Positions 8,260 to 18,884 of a DNA stretch of 64,000 bases are shown here, piece after piece; positions within the stretch are counted from its first letter, which is position 1, and each line of letters opens with the position of its first letter. Origin of the DNA: Longimicrobiaceae bacterium (lineage in GTDB: Bacteria > Gemmatimonadota > Gemmatimonadetes > Longimicrobiales > Longimicrobiaceae); NCBI GenBank assembly GCA_030146875.1, contig JASLAX010000021.1, positions 1 through 64,000 on the forward strand. Reading direction: 5' to 3'. The position numbers and the translations under genes were made by a program. The notes under the pieces are model-generated. The model saw only the letters and a list, made by a program, of their open reading frames with translations. It was not told the DNA's origin and ran no database searches.

Positions 8260-9720
8260 ATGACCCAGACCGCAGTCCTGAACTTCGTCGCCGGCCGTTT
8301 CGTGGGAGGGAGCGACGTCCTTCCCCGGCTGGACGTGCACGACCCCTCGCAGGGCACCGTCATCTCCAGCGTTCCGCTCAGCGGCGCGCGCGAGGTGGAC
8401 GAGGCGGTGAAGGCCGCCCGCGCCGCGCTCGCCGGCTGGTCGGGAACGCCGCTCAAGGAGCGCGTGCAGGTCTTCTTCCGCTACCGGCAGCTGCTGGAGC
8501 GCGACCTGAAGGAGCTGACCGCGCTGGTGCACCGGGAGAACGGCAAGGTGTGGAGCGAGGCGGAGGCCGAGGTGCTGAAGTCCATCGAGCTCACCGAGTT
8601 CGCCGTCTCGCTGCCGCAGATCGTCTCGGGCGAGGTGATGGAGGTGAGCCGCGGGGTGGAGTGCCGCGTGGACCGGCACCCCGTGGGCGTCGTTGCGTCG
8701 ATCACGCCCTTCAACTTCCCCAACATGGTCCCCAACTGGACCATCCCGAACGCCATCGCGCTCGGGAACTGCATGATCCTGAAGCCGTCGGAGCTGGTGC
8801 CGCTGAGCGCCGGCCGCATCGCCGAGCTGCTCAAGGAGGCGGGGCTGCCGGACGGCGTGCTCAACGTCGTGCACGGGGGCCAGGAGTCGGTGGAGGCCAT
8901 CTGCGACCATCCGGGGATCGACGCCGTTTCGTTCGTGGGCTCCACGAAGGTCGCGAAGATCGTCTATCGCCGGGCGACGGCGTCGCTGAAGCGCTGCCTG
9001 GCGCTGGGCGGCGCGAAGAACCACCTGATCGTGCTACCGGACGCCGACGTGGAGATGACGGCCACCAACGTGCTGGCCTCCATGTCCGGCTGCGCGGGGC
9101 AGCGCTGCATGGCCGCGTCGGTGATGGTGGCGGTGACGGACGCCGACCGCGTGATCCGGCGGATGGTGGAGGTGGTTCGCGACGTGGTGCCCGGCCGCAC
9201 GCTGGGGCCCGTGATCTCCGCGGAGGCCAAGGAGCGCATCGAGCGCTACATCGCCGAGGCCGAGGCCGAGGGCGCGACGGTGATCGTGGACGGGCGCGGG
9301 GCCACGGTGGAGGGGAAGGACGGGGGCTACTGGGTGGGGCCCACCATCATCGACCACGTGCGCCCCGAGATGAAGATCGCGCAGGAGGAGGTCTTCGGCC
9401 CCGTGCTGGCGATCGTGCGCGCCAAGGACGTGGACGAGGCGATCGGGATCGAGAACGCCTCGCCGTACGGCAACGCGGCCTCCGTGTACACGGAGAGCGG
9501 CGGGATGGCCCGCTACGTCACCGACCGCGCCAGCGCGGGGATGGTGGGCGTGAACGTGGGCGTGCCCGTGCCTCGCGAGCCGTTCTCCTTCGGCGGGTGG
9601 AACGATTCCCGGTTCGGCGTGGGCGACATCACCGGCCGGGGATCGATCGAGTTCTGGACCCGCGCCAAGAAGACCACCACGAAGTGGAACCGCGAGGCCG
9701 GCACCAACTGGATGTCGTGA
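8260..9720 (+). CDS. mmsA: CoA-acylating (methyl)malonate-semialdehyde dehydrogenase
   Basis: 486 aa aldehyde dehydrogenase. It converts malonate semialdehyde to acetyl-CoA or methylmalonate semialdehyde to propionyl-CoA with NAD and CoA. The catalytic Cys is C283 in AGQRCMA. The oxyanion Asn is N152 in PFNFP. The usual ALDH general-base Glu is replaced by Asn in GGAKNH, as is typical of CoA-dependent MMSDH. The C-terminal VPVPREPFSFGGWNDSRFG is diagnostic for this family. It is the first gene of the pyrimidine operon and would perform the last step, on semialdehydes from beta-alanine (uracil) or beta-aminoisobutyrate (thymine). Confidence 0.93.
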   Translation: MTQTAVLNFVAGRFVGGSDVLPRLDVHDPSQGTVISSVPLSGAREVDEAVKAARAALAGWSGTPLKERVQVFFRYRQLLERDLKELTALVHRENGKVWSEAEAEVLKSIELTEFAVSLPQIVSGEVMEVSRGVECRVDRHPVGVVASITPFNFPNMVPNWTIPNAIALGNCMILKPSELVPLSAGRIAELLKEAGLPDGVLNVVHGGQESVEAICDHPGIDAVSFVGSTKVAKIVYRRATASLKRCLALGGAKNHLIVLPDADVEMTATNVLASMSGCAGQRCMAASVMVAVTDADRVIRRMVEVVRDVVPGRTLGPVISAEAKERIERYIAEAEAEGATVIVDGRGATVEGKDGGYWVGPTIIDHVRPEMKIAQEEVFGPVLAIVRAKDVDEAIGIENASPYGNAASVYTESGGMARYVTDRASAGMVGVNVGVPVPREPFSFGGWNDSRFGVGDITGRGSIEFWTRAKKTTTKWNREAGTNWMS

Positions 9721-9775
9721 GCGCCACCCCGCGCGTCGGCAGCCCGGCGCCGCGCCCCACCCCACGGAGGACGAG

Positions 9776-10915
9776 ATGAGCGTCGACACGTCGGTAGACT
9801 TCACCGGGATCCGATTCCCGAACCCGTTCCTCCTCTCCTCGGCGCCGCCGACGGAGTCGGAGAGCAACATCCTGCGCGCCTTCGACTCGGGCTGGGGCGG
9901 GGTGGTCGCGAAGACCATCGGCCTGCACCCGGTGGTGAACGTCTACGGCGCCAAGACGAAGTTCATGCGGACGCAGCCGGAGACCAACCGCGTCTCCATG
10001 AAGAAGCAGCCGGGCGCGGCGCTGCACTCGTCGTGGAACTGGGAGCTGATCTCGGACAAGCCGCTGGACTGGTGGCTGCCCAAGATCCGCAGCATCAAGG
10101 CGGCCCACCCCGACCGGGTGCTGATCGCCTCCATCATGGCGGGCTCGGGGAGCGACCAGGAGCTTCGCAACTGGCAGATCCTGGCCGAGGGGTGCCAGGA
10201 CGCCGGCGCCGACGGGCTGGAGCTGAACTTCTCCTGCCCCCACATGGACCGGAAGGACATGGGCTCCAACATCGGCAAGGACCAGGAGCTCTGCTCGTTC
10301 GTCACGGTGGCGGTGAAGGAGGTGGCGAAGATCCCCGTGTGGTGCAAGCTGACCCCGGCCACGCAGGACATCGTGGTGGAGGCCGGCGCCTGCTTCCGCG
10401 GGGGGGCCGACGCGGTCGTCTCGTCCAACACCTTCCCATCGCTTCCGACCATCGACCCGGAGACGCTGGAGTTCGAGATCAACGTGGACGGGCTGGTGTC
10501 CAGCGGCGGCCTGGGCGGCCCGGCGATCCTCCCCATGTCGCTGGCCAACATGGCGAAGATGACGCAGGCGTTCCCCAACGGCTCCTTCTCCGGCATCGGC
10601 GGGGTGAGCGACTTCTCGCAGGCCCTCTCCTACTTCCTGCTGGGCGCCGGCACCGTGCAGGTGTGCACGGCAGCCATGCTGGACCAGGCGGTGGGGCCCA
10701 ACGTGATCCGCAAGCTGAACAGCGGGCTGGAGGAGTTCCTGGAGCGGCACGCGGACAAGGGGTGGAAGAGCGTGGAGGACTTCCGCGGGATCCGGAAGGA
10801 CCGGGTGGTCTCGCAGTCGCAGATCCGCCGCCCCGCCGCGGACGACTACCACGGCGGGTACGAGGTGGAGGGCTACGCCCCGCCCGAGACCGCCGGGGCG
10901 CCCGCCTCCGTCTGA
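9776..10915 (+). CDS. preA: Dihydropyrimidine dehydrogenase subunit PreA-like, lacking the Fe-S domain
   Basis: 379 aa FMN-barrel protein of the PreA/dihydroorotate dehydrogenase family, which reduces uracil and thymine to dihydropyrimidines. Family marks are GIRFPNPFLLSSAP at the N-terminus, GWGGVVAKTIG, LNFSCPHMDRKDMGS and SGIGGVSDF. E. coli-type PreA carries a C-terminal ferredoxin-like domain with two CxxCxxC clusters. Here the protein ends in a Cys-free tail of about 45 residues, so those clusters are absent, and no PreT is in the window. Electrons must come from another carrier. Operon context (dihydropyrimidinase and beta-ureidopropionase downstream) fixes the pathway assignment better than the sequence alone. 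Confidence 0.85.
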   Translation: MSVDTSVDFTGIRFPNPFLLSSAPPTESESNILRAFDSGWGGVVAKTIGLHPVVNVYGAKTKFMRTQPETNRVSMKKQPGAALHSSWNWELISDKPLDWWLPKIRSIKAAHPDRVLIASIMAGSGSDQELRNWQILAEGCQDAGADGLELNFSCPHMDRKDMGSNIGKDQELCSFVTVAVKEVAKIPVWCKLTPATQDIVVEAGACFRGGADAVVSSNTFPSLPTIDPETLEFEINVDGLVSSGGLGGPAILPMSLANMAKMTQAFPNGSFSGIGGVSDFSQALSYFLLGAGTVQVCTAAMLDQAVGPNVIRKLNSGLEEFLERHADKGWKSVEDFRGIRKDRVVSQSQIRRPAADDYHGGYEVEGYAPPETAGAPASV

Positions 10916-10924
10916 GCCTCCGGT

Positions 10925-10949
10925 CGGGGAGGGCCGTCCGCCCTCCCCG
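10925..10949 (+). terminator. Intra-operon GC hairpin
   Basis: A perfect 9-bp stem (10925-10933/10941-10949) with a 7-nt loop lies in the 58-bp gap between preA and the aminotransferase. There is no T-tract. It may protect the upstream mRNA or partly attenuate the operon. Confidence 0.4.
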
Positions 10950-10973
10950 CGCTTCTTCCTCCGTCGAGCACCG

Positions 10974-12338
10974 ATGACCGACCTGCTGACCGCCCCCGCC
11001 GTCGAGATGCCCCCGTGCGACCACGCCCCTCGCCCGTACGACGGGCCGTCGCGGCAGGAGGTGCTGGCGATGCGCCGGGAGCACGTGAACCCGGCCGTCT
11101 TCACCCTGTACCGCGAGCCGATGATGCTGGTGGAGGGCCACATGCAGTGGCTCTTCGACGAGACGGGGCGGCGGTACCTGGACATGTTCGCCGGCATCGT
11201 CACGGTGTCGTGCGGGCACTGCCACCCCCGCGTGGTGGCCGCCGTGCGCGACCAGACCGAGCGGCTGCAGCATTCGACGACGATCTACCTGCACCCCAAC
11301 CTCCCGCTCCTGGCGAAGAAGATCGCCGGGAAGATGCCGGAGGGGCTGGACGTGACGTACTTCGTGAACAGCGGCAGCGAGGCCAACGACCTGGCCATCA
11401 TGATGGCGCGCCTGCACACGGGGAACCACGACGTGATCGCCCTGCGCAACGCCTACCACGGCGTCTCGCCCTCGGCGATGGGGCTCACCTCGCACCACAC
11501 CTGGAAGTACCCGGTGCAGCAGGGGTCCGGCACCCACCACGCGCTGAACCCCGACCCGTTCCGCTCGCCGTTCGACGGGAGCCGCGAGGAGCTGGCCACG
11601 CGCGCCGTGGACGACATCCGCGACCTGGTCCGCTACTCCACGCCCGGCAGGATCGCCGCGTTCATCGCCGAGCCCATCCAGGGGGTGGGCGGGGCCACGC
11701 ACGGCGCACCCAACTACTTCCGCGAGGCCTACGCGGCCGTGCGCGACGCCGGCGGCCTGTGCATCGCGGACGAGGTGCAGACGGGCTTCGGCCGCACGGG
11801 CGACCACTACTGGGGCTTCCAGAACTGGGGCGTGACGCCCGACATCGTCACCATGGCCAAGGGGATCGGCAACGGCGTTCCGCTCGCCGCGGTCACGACC
11901 ACGCGGGAGATCGCGGAGACGCTGTCGCAGCGCATCCACTTCAACACCTACGGCGGCAATCCCGTGTCCATGGCTGCGGGCCTGGCCGTGCTGGACGTGA
12001 TCGACGAGGACGGGCTGCAGGAGAACGCCCGCGTCGTCGGCGCCCGCCTGCGCGACGGGCTGCGCGGGCTGATGGAGCGCCACCCGCTGATCGGCGACCT
12101 GCGGGGAATGGGGCTGATGCTGGGGATGGAGCTGGTGCGCGACCGCGCGACGCGCGAGCCCGCGAAGGCGGAGACGCTGGAGCTGCTGGAGCAGGCGCGC
12201 GAGATGGGCGTGCTGCTGGGCAAGGGCGGGCTGGACGGCAACGTGGTGCGCATCAAGCCGCCCATGTGCATCACCGCGCAGGACGCGGACTTCGCCGTGG
12301 ACGTGATCGACCGCGCGCTCGCGCGCATCGAGGGCTGA
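10974..12338 (+). CDS. Class III aminotransferase, AGXT2-like (beta-alanine / 3-aminoisobutyrate)
   Basis: 454 aa PLP enzyme. The PLP lysine is K296 in TMAKGIGNGVP. The cofactor Asp is D266 in ADEVQTGFGRTG. VNSGSEAND (131-139) binds the phosphate. The sequence style matches alanine-glyoxylate aminotransferase 2 and 3-aminoisobutyrate transaminases. In this operon the donor should be beta-alanine from uracil or 3-aminoisobutyrate from thymine, giving the semialdehydes oxidised by MmsA. The acceptor (pyruvate, glyoxylate or 2-oxoglutarate) cannot be read from the sequence. It sits 28 bp upstream of the dihydropyrimidinase. Confidence 0.88.
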   Translation: MTDLLTAPAVEMPPCDHAPRPYDGPSRQEVLAMRREHVNPAVFTLYREPMMLVEGHMQWLFDETGRRYLDMFAGIVTVSCGHCHPRVVAAVRDQTERLQHSTTIYLHPNLPLLAKKIAGKMPEGLDVTYFVNSGSEANDLAIMMARLHTGNHDVIALRNAYHGVSPSAMGLTSHHTWKYPVQQGSGTHHALNPDPFRSPFDGSREELATRAVDDIRDLVRYSTPGRIAAFIAEPIQGVGGATHGAPNYFREAYAAVRDAGGLCIADEVQTGFGRTGDHYWGFQNWGVTPDIVTMAKGIGNGVPLAAVTTTREIAETLSQRIHFNTYGGNPVSMAAGLAVLDVIDEDGLQENARVVGARLRDGLRGLMERHPLIGDLRGMGLMLGMELVRDRATREPAKAETLELLEQAREMGVLLGKGGLDGNVVRIKPPMCITAQDADFAVDVIDRALARIEG

Positions 12339-12366
12339 CCCAACACCCAGCGGGAGCGACGACGCG

Positions 12367-13787
12367 ATGAGATTCGACCGGATCGTGCGAGGCGGGACGG
12401 TGGTGACCCCGGCGGGGAGCTTCGTGGGCGACGTGGGGATCCGCGGCGAGACCATCGCCGCGCTGGGGCAGGAGCTGGACGCGGAGGGCGCCGACGTCAT
12501 CGACGCCACCGGCCACCTGGTGCTTCCCGGCGCCCTGGACGTGCACGTGCACCTGGAGCTCCCCTTCTGCGGCACCGTCTCGGCCGACGACTACCGCACA
12601 GGCACGCGGGCGGCGGCGCGAGGCGGGGTCACCACGGTGATCGACTTCGCCATCCCGTCGGCGGACGGCACCCTGTCGGACGCGGCGGACGCGTGGATGC
12701 GGAAGGCGGAGGGCAAGTCGCTGATCGACTACACCTTCCACATCTGCGTGACGCGCTGGAACGAGCAGAAGGACCAGATCGAGGGGATGGTGGAGCGCGG
12801 CTTCACCACCTTCAAGGAGTTCATGATCTACGAGTCGGAGGGGTGGCAGTCCGACGACCGCGCCCTGTTCGGCACGCTGGAGAAGATGCGGGACCTGGGC
12901 GCCATGCTCCTGGTCCACGCGGAATCCTCCCGCGTGCTGGACGAGCTGATCGCGCGGCACCACACCCCCGAGATGATGAAGGAGCACGGCGCGCGGCTGC
13001 ACACCATGACGCGCCCCAACTTCGTGGAGGCCGAGGCCATCCAGCGCGCCGTGACCTGGAGCGAGGCCACGGGCGGGCAGCTCTACATCGTCCACATGTC
13101 CACCGCGGAGGGCACGGAGATCGTGAAGGCGGCGCAGGCGCGCGGCGTTCCCGTGCTGGCCGAGACGTGCGTGCAGTACCTCGTCCTGGACGATTCCGTC
13201 TTCGATCGGGAGGACGGGCACCTGTTCGCCTGCTGCCCGCAGCTCAAGAAGCCGGCGGACTCCGAGCGGCTGTGGCGCGGGCTGTCGGAGGGCACGGTCT
13301 CGGTGGTCTCCACCGACACCTGCACCTTCAACCGCGAGCAGAAGGCGATGTGGGCGGGCGACTGGACCAGGATCCCCATGGGGATGCCGGGCCTGGAGAC
13401 GCTGCTCCCGCTGACCTACACGCACGGCGTGCTGGCCGGGCGGATGACGGTCGAGGAGATGTGCGAGAAGCTGTCGACCAGCCCCGCGAAGATCATGGGC
13501 CTCTACCCCCGCAAGGGCGCCATCCAGGTGGGGGCCGATGCGGACATCGCCATCATCCACCCCGACCGGACGATCACGGTCGATCCCAACGAGATGGAGA
13601 CCAACGCGGACTGGTCGCCGTTCGAGGGGTGGGAGCTGGCCGGCTTCGCGCGCACCACGCTCTCGCGCGGCGAGACCATCGTGGACGACTATCGCGTCGT
13701 CGGCGCCGAGGGGCGCGGGAAGTGGCTGCCGCGGAAGAGCGCCGGCCTGCGTCCGGCGCAGGCGGAACGGACGGCGGCGGGGGTAGC

Positions 13788-13791
<4 letters not shown>
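12367..13791 (+). CDS. hydA: Dihydropyrimidinase (hydantoinase)
   Basis: 474 aa amidohydrolase that opens dihydrouracil or dihydrothymine to N-carbamoyl-beta-amino acids. The binuclear zinc site is visible as HVH (residues 60-62), the carboxylated Lys K150 in TTFKEFMIYES, and the later His residues in LLVHAESS and IVHMST. The C-terminal MGMPGLETLLPLTYTHGV is typical. It overlaps the next gene by 4 nt (GTGA). Regulation is presumably from the promoter at 8092. Confidence 0.94.
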
Positions 13792-15278
<1,487 letters not shown>

Positions 15279-15300
15279 CCCCCCTCTTCCGGAGCGCTCG

Positions 15301-16170
15301 ATGCCCCGTATCGTGAAGGTCGGCCTTATCCAGGCGAGCCACGCCTGCGGAACCGACGAATCGCTGGAGACGATCCGCGAGTCGAACCTGGAGAAGCACC
15401 TGAAGCTGATCGACCAGGCCGCCGCCGAGGGCGTGCAGGTGATCTGCATGCAGGAGATCTTCACCGGCCCGTACTTCTGCGCCGAGCAGACGACGCGCTG
15501 GTACGACAGCACCGAGCGCATTCCCGACGGGCCCACGGTGAAGCTGATGCAGGAGGTGGCGAAGCGCCACAAGATGGTGATCGTGGTCCCCATCTACGAG
15601 GAGGAGACCACGGGCGTGTACTACAACACGGCCGCGGTGATCGACGCGGACGGCACCTACCTGGGCAAGTACCGGAAGAACCACATTCCCCACTGCGGGC
15701 CGGGGTTCTGGGAGAAGTTCTACTTCCGCCCCGGAAACCTGGGGTACCCGGTCTTCGACACGCAGTACGGCAAGGTGGGCGTCTACATCTGCTACGACCG
15801 CCACTTCCCCGAGGGGGCGCGGGCGCTGGGGCTGAACGGGGCCGAGATCGTCTTCAACCCCTCCGCCACCGTCGCCGGGCTCTCCGAGTACCTGTGGAAG
15901 CTGGAGCAGCCGGCGCACGCGGTGGCCAACGCCTACTTCGTGGGCGCCATCAACCGCGTGGGCACCGAGGCGCCGTGGAACATCGGCGAGTTCTACGGGC
16001 AGAGCTACCTGTGCGACCCGCGCGGGAAGTTCCTGGCCACGGGCTCGCGCGACCAGACGGAGCTGATCACGGCGGAGATCGACCTGGACCAGATCCGCGA
16101 GGTGCGCAACGTCTGGCAGTTCTTCCGCGACCGCCGTCCGGAGACCTACGAGGAGCTGACGTCGCTGTAG
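15301..16170 (+). CDS. Beta-ureidopropionase (N-carbamoyl-beta-alanine amidohydrolase)
   Basis: 289 aa nitrilase-superfamily enzyme with the complete Glu-Lys-Cys triad: E52 (MQEIFTGPYF), K126 (KYRKNHIPH) and C164 (YICYDRHFP). It releases beta-alanine (or 3-aminoisobutyrate), CO2 and ammonia from the carbamoyl product of dihydropyrimidinase. ATG 15301, 22 bp after the transporter, starts at the conserved MPRIVKVGLIQ. It is the last gene of the operon. A polyamine-type carbamoylputrescine hydrolase is the main look-alike; operon context favours beta-ureidopropionase. Confidence 0.92.
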   Translation: MPRIVKVGLIQASHACGTDESLETIRESNLEKHLKLIDQAAAEGVQVICMQEIFTGPYFCAEQTTRWYDSTERIPDGPTVKLMQEVAKRHKMVIVVPIYEEETTGVYYNTAAVIDADGTYLGKYRKNHIPHCGPGFWEKFYFRPGNLGYPVFDTQYGKVGVYICYDRHFPEGARALGLNGAEIVFNPSATVAGLSEYLWKLEQPAHAVANAYFVGAINRVGTEAPWNIGEFYGQSYLCDPRGKFLATGSRDQTELITAEIDLDQIREVRNVWQFFRDRRPETYEELTSL

Positions 16171-16246
16171 CGGACATCTTGCGCCAGGGCACCAGGGGAG
16201 CGCATCATGGGCGGCTTCATCCCGCCACCCGTCGCGCACCCCATCC

Positions 16247-16756
16247 ATGCTTCTCGATCCGCCGCCGGCCTGGAAGAACCAGCCCCTCATTCTCTACCAT
16301 GGAACCACTGACGCTTACGCCCGTCACATCCTGACGTCCGGGGTGGACGTTCAGCTCGGCAGCGAAAGCAGCGATTTCGGCCGCGGGTTCTATACGACGA
16401 CGCTGCTCGCCCAGGCGAGGTCCTGGGCGTGGACGCAGACGCGGCCACCCGTCCAAGCGCGCCCTGCGGTCGTGGAGTTTCGCGTCCCCCGCGAGCAGCT
16501 GTCGCGGCTGGAGACGGTATCCTTCGTGCGCGGCGACCATGATGCAGAAGACTTCTGGAGCCTCGTGATCCACTGCCGGTCCGGGTATTTCGGGCACGGA
16601 CGCCCGGGAGACGGGTACTACGACGTGGCGATTGGTCCCGTGGCCGCGTTCTGGAAGCAGAGGTTCGCGATGAACGGCGCGGATCAGGTTAGCTTCCACA
16701 CGGCTGCCGCGCAGGCGGTGCTGAACGCCAGCCCCAAGCGGAGGATGGAGGTATGA
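16247..16756 (+). CDS. DUF3990-like putative ADP-ribosyltransferase (toxin candidate)
   Basis: 169 aa. The sequence has the ADP-ribosyltransferase-like layout of DUF3990: LYHGTTDAYARHIL (about residues 16-29, with the HGT of NAD-binding motif 1), then DFGRGFYTTTLLAQARSWA (43-61, motif 2 aromatic), and near the C-terminus DQVSFHTAAA, where the third catalytic position would be Gln. DUF3990 belongs to the ART superfamily and often sits in two-gene modules. Here it overlaps the next small gene by 4 nt (ATGA). Toxin activity and target are inference. GC content and codon use are less extreme than in the neighbouring operon, compatible with acquisition. Confidence 0.65.
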   Translation: MLLDPPPAWKNQPLILYHGTTDAYARHILTSGVDVQLGSESSDFGRGFYTTTLLAQARSWAWTQTRPPVQARPAVVEFRVPREQLSRLETVSFVRGDHDAEDFWSLVIHCRSGYFGHGRPGDGYYDVAIGPVAAFWKQRFAMNGADQVSFHTAAAQAVLNASPKRRMEV

Positions 16757-17079
16757 GCACGACACGGTTAAAGGCCGCGTTCTGGCAGGTGGTCAGCGAC
16801 TGTCTGCTCGCGTTCCACGGCCGTACGGACGAGGAGCAGGCGATGATGGAGGCGATGCGCCTGCGAGTGCGCATCGAGAACGCGCCCGGCGGCATCGATT
16901 CGGACATGATCTACCATGCGGAGCCGTTCGACCTGGCCTGCGACCTCGCCCAGCGAAAGCTGGACCTGAGCGAGCATCGCGAACGGTACGACCGGCTCTA
17001 CGATGCTCGCTTCGCAGGGATCGAAGAGGACGCGCCCTCGCAGAGGGCCGCCATCCAGCCGCGCACCGCGACCGGGTGA
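16753..17079 (+). CDS. Small partner of the DUF3990-like gene (possible antitoxin)
   Basis: 108 aa, mostly helical, no signal peptide or membrane segment, with acidic stretches. No domain recognised. The ATGA overlap with the upstream ART-like gene shows coupled translation and suggests one functional module. Sequences such as FWQVVSDCLLAFHGRTDEEQAMM and DLACDLAQRKLDLSEHRERYDRLY suggest a compact helical protein. In known modules the partner neutralises or anchors the enzyme; here that is only inference from gene order and size. Confidence 0.55.
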   Translation: MSTTRLKAAFWQVVSDCLLAFHGRTDEEQAMMEAMRLRVRIENAPGGIDSDMIYHAEPFDLACDLAQRKLDLSEHRERYDRLYDARFAGIEEDAPSQRAAIQPRTATG

Positions 17080-17384
17080 CGGTCTGCCCGACGACGCTCA
17101 CGGGGCCCTTGCTCCCTCCGTGCACCTGAATTAAAGTTGAGCCAGGCCACCGGAGAAGCTGGCCGGCCCAGGCGAAAGGGTCCTCGGACCCGCAACGGTC
17201 ACCTTGCTGACGAGCGGATCGGTTGGCTACGTCGCGACCGGCCTGGGTCGGCCTCCTCCGCGGCACTCCGAAGGCAACGCTCCACCACGTCCAGACCGGC
17301 TCGCCATCGCGGCGGGCCGGTCTTATGTTGTTCCGCCTCCCCGCCGGAGCCCGGCGGACGCCGCCACCCGCACGACCGGACGCC
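17080..17384 (+). promoter_or_regulatory. Leader of the biotin carboxylase gene with two candidate promoters
   Basis: 305 bp without a convincing gene. P1: TTGCTC (17109-17114), 17 bp, TAAAGT (17132-17137). P2: TCGCCA (17301-17306), 17 bp, TATGTT (17324-17329) followed by G. P2 matches the -10 style seen across this window and predicts transcription from about 17336, which excludes an upstream in-frame ATG at 17325 as start codon. Confidence 0.55.
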
Positions 17385-18884
17385 GTGTTCGACAAGATCC
17401 TGATCGCCAACCGCGGCGAGATCGCCCTGCGCGTGATCCGCGCCGCGCACGAGCTGGGGGTGAAGGCCGTGGCCGTGCACTCCGAGGCCGACCGGCTCGC
17501 CCCGCACGTCCTGGCCGCCGACGAGGCCTACTGCATCGGCCCGGCGCCCAGCGCGCAGAGCTACCTGAAGGGCGACGCGCTGATCGAGGTGGCGCTGCGC
17601 TGCGGGGCGCAGGCCATCCACCCCGGGTACGGCTTCCTCTCCGAGCGCGCGCCGTTCATCCGCGCCGTGCGCGAGGCGGGGCTGGTGTTCATCGGCCCCT
17701 CGCCCGAGGCGGTGGAGGCGATGGGCGACAAGACGGCGGCGCGCTCGCGGATGATCGACGCGGGCGTGCCCGTGGTCCCCGGCACCAAGGACGCGCTGGC
17801 GGACTCCGCCGAGGCGCGGCGGCTGGCGGGGGAGATCGGCTACCCCGTGCTGCTGAAGGCGGCCGCCGGCGGGGGCGGGAAGGGGATGCGCGTCGTCCGT
17901 TCGGAGGAGGAGATCGAGCGCGCCTTCGACGCGGCGGGGAACGAGGCGCAGGCGGCGTTCGGCGACCGCGCGGTCTACATCGAGAAGTACCTGGAGGGGC
18001 CGCGCCACATCGAGATCCAGCTCCTGGCGGACCGGCACGGCAACACCCTGCACCTGGGCGAGCGCGAGTGCAGCATCCAGCGCCGCCACCAGAAGCTGAT
18101 CGAGGAGGCTCCCTCCGCCGTGCTGACGCCCCAAGAGCGCGCGGCGATGGGGGCGATGGCCGTGGCGGCCGCGAAGGCGGTGGGCTACGAGGGCGCGGGG
18201 ACGGTGGAGTGCCTGTACCAGAACGGCGAGTTCTACTTCCTGGAGATGAACACCCGCATCCAGGTGGAGCACCCCGTGACGGAGCTGGTCACGGGCGTGG
18301 ACCTCGTCCAGTGGCAGATCCGCGTCGCGGCGGGTGAGGCGCTGCCGTTCTCGCAGGACGACGTCCGGATCGAGGGCCACGCCATCGAGTGCCGCATCAC
18401 CTCCGAGGACCCGTACAACGGCTTCCTCCCCTCGACGGGGCGCATCACGGGGCTGCACGTGCCCTCGGGCCCGGGCGTGCGGTGGGACGGCGGGATCGCG
18501 GTGGGGAACGAGGTGGGGCTCTTCTACGATCCCATGCTGGCGAAGCTGATCGTCCACGCGCCCACGCGTATCGAGGCCATCGACCGGATGAAGCGCGCGC
18601 TGCTGGAGCTGCGCGTGGACGGCGTCGACACGGCCGTTCCGTTCCACCTGCGGGTGATGGACGAGCCGGACTTCCGCGCCGGGGACCTGGACATCCGCTA
18701 CCTGGAGAACCACGAGGACGAGCTCCTCTCCGCCCCGCTCGACGACGAGACGCTGCGCGCCGCCGCCCTGGCCGCGGCGCTGCTGGAGGAGGAGCGCCGC
18801 ACGTCGCGCTCGTTCGGGCGGGTCCAGGCCGGGTCGGCCGCGGGTCGCAGCGCCTGGCGCGGCCGCGGGGGATGGCGGGGGTGA
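17385..18884 (+). CDS. accC: Biotin carboxylase subunit of acyl-CoA carboxylase
   Basis: 499 aa. It carboxylates biotin on the carrier protein with ATP and bicarbonate. The family N-terminus FDKILIANRGEIALRVIR starts at the chosen GTG. The Gly-rich ATP loop AAGGGGKGM, the HPGYGFLSER and the EMNTRIQVEHPVTE catalytic stretches are intact. Length slightly exceeds E. coli AccC because of an Arg/Gly-rich C-terminal tail. In-frame upstream codons, including an ATG at 17325, overlap a -10 box and lack family similarity. Partners are likely the BCCP at 21895 and the carboxyltransferase at 2299. The stop overlaps the next gene by GTGA. Confidence 0.92.
   Translation: MFDKILIANRGEIALRVIRAAHELGVKAVAVHSEADRLAPHVLAADEAYCIGPAPSAQSYLKGDALIEVALRCGAQAIHPGYGFLSERAPFIRAVREAGLVFIGPSPEAVEAMGDKTAARSRMIDAGVPVVPGTKDALADSAEARRLAGEIGYPVLLKAAAGGGGKGMRVVRSEEEIERAFDAAGNEAQAAFGDRAVYIEKYLEGPRHIEIQLLADRHGNTLHLGERECSIQRRHQKLIEEAPSAVLTPQERAAMGAMAVAAAKAVGYEGAGTVECLYQNGEFYFLEMNTRIQVEHPVTELVTGVDLVQWQIRVAAGEALPFSQDDVRIEGHAIECRITSEDPYNGFLPSTGRITGLHVPSGPGVRWDGGIAVGNEVGLFYDPMLAKLIVHAPTRIEAIDRMKRALLELRVDGVDTAVPFHLRVMDEPDFRAGDLDIRYLENHEDELLSAPLDDETLRAAALAAALLEEERRTSRSFGRVQAGSAAGRSAWRGRGGWRG

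Noticed and set aside
10200..10320. Missing catalytic Cys of mammalian DPD in PreA (position reads Ile)
   Set aside because: As far as I recall, bacterial PreA proteins such as that of E. coli also lack Cys here, so it is not evidence of inactivity.
17325..17384. Upstream ATG start for biotin carboxylase
   Set aside because: The ATG lies inside the -10 box TATGTT, and the added residues are not like the family.
17137..17403. Small Arg/Pro-rich frame before biotin carboxylase
   Set aside because: TTG start, no ribosome-binding site, no domain, and it runs into the accC start and its promoter.
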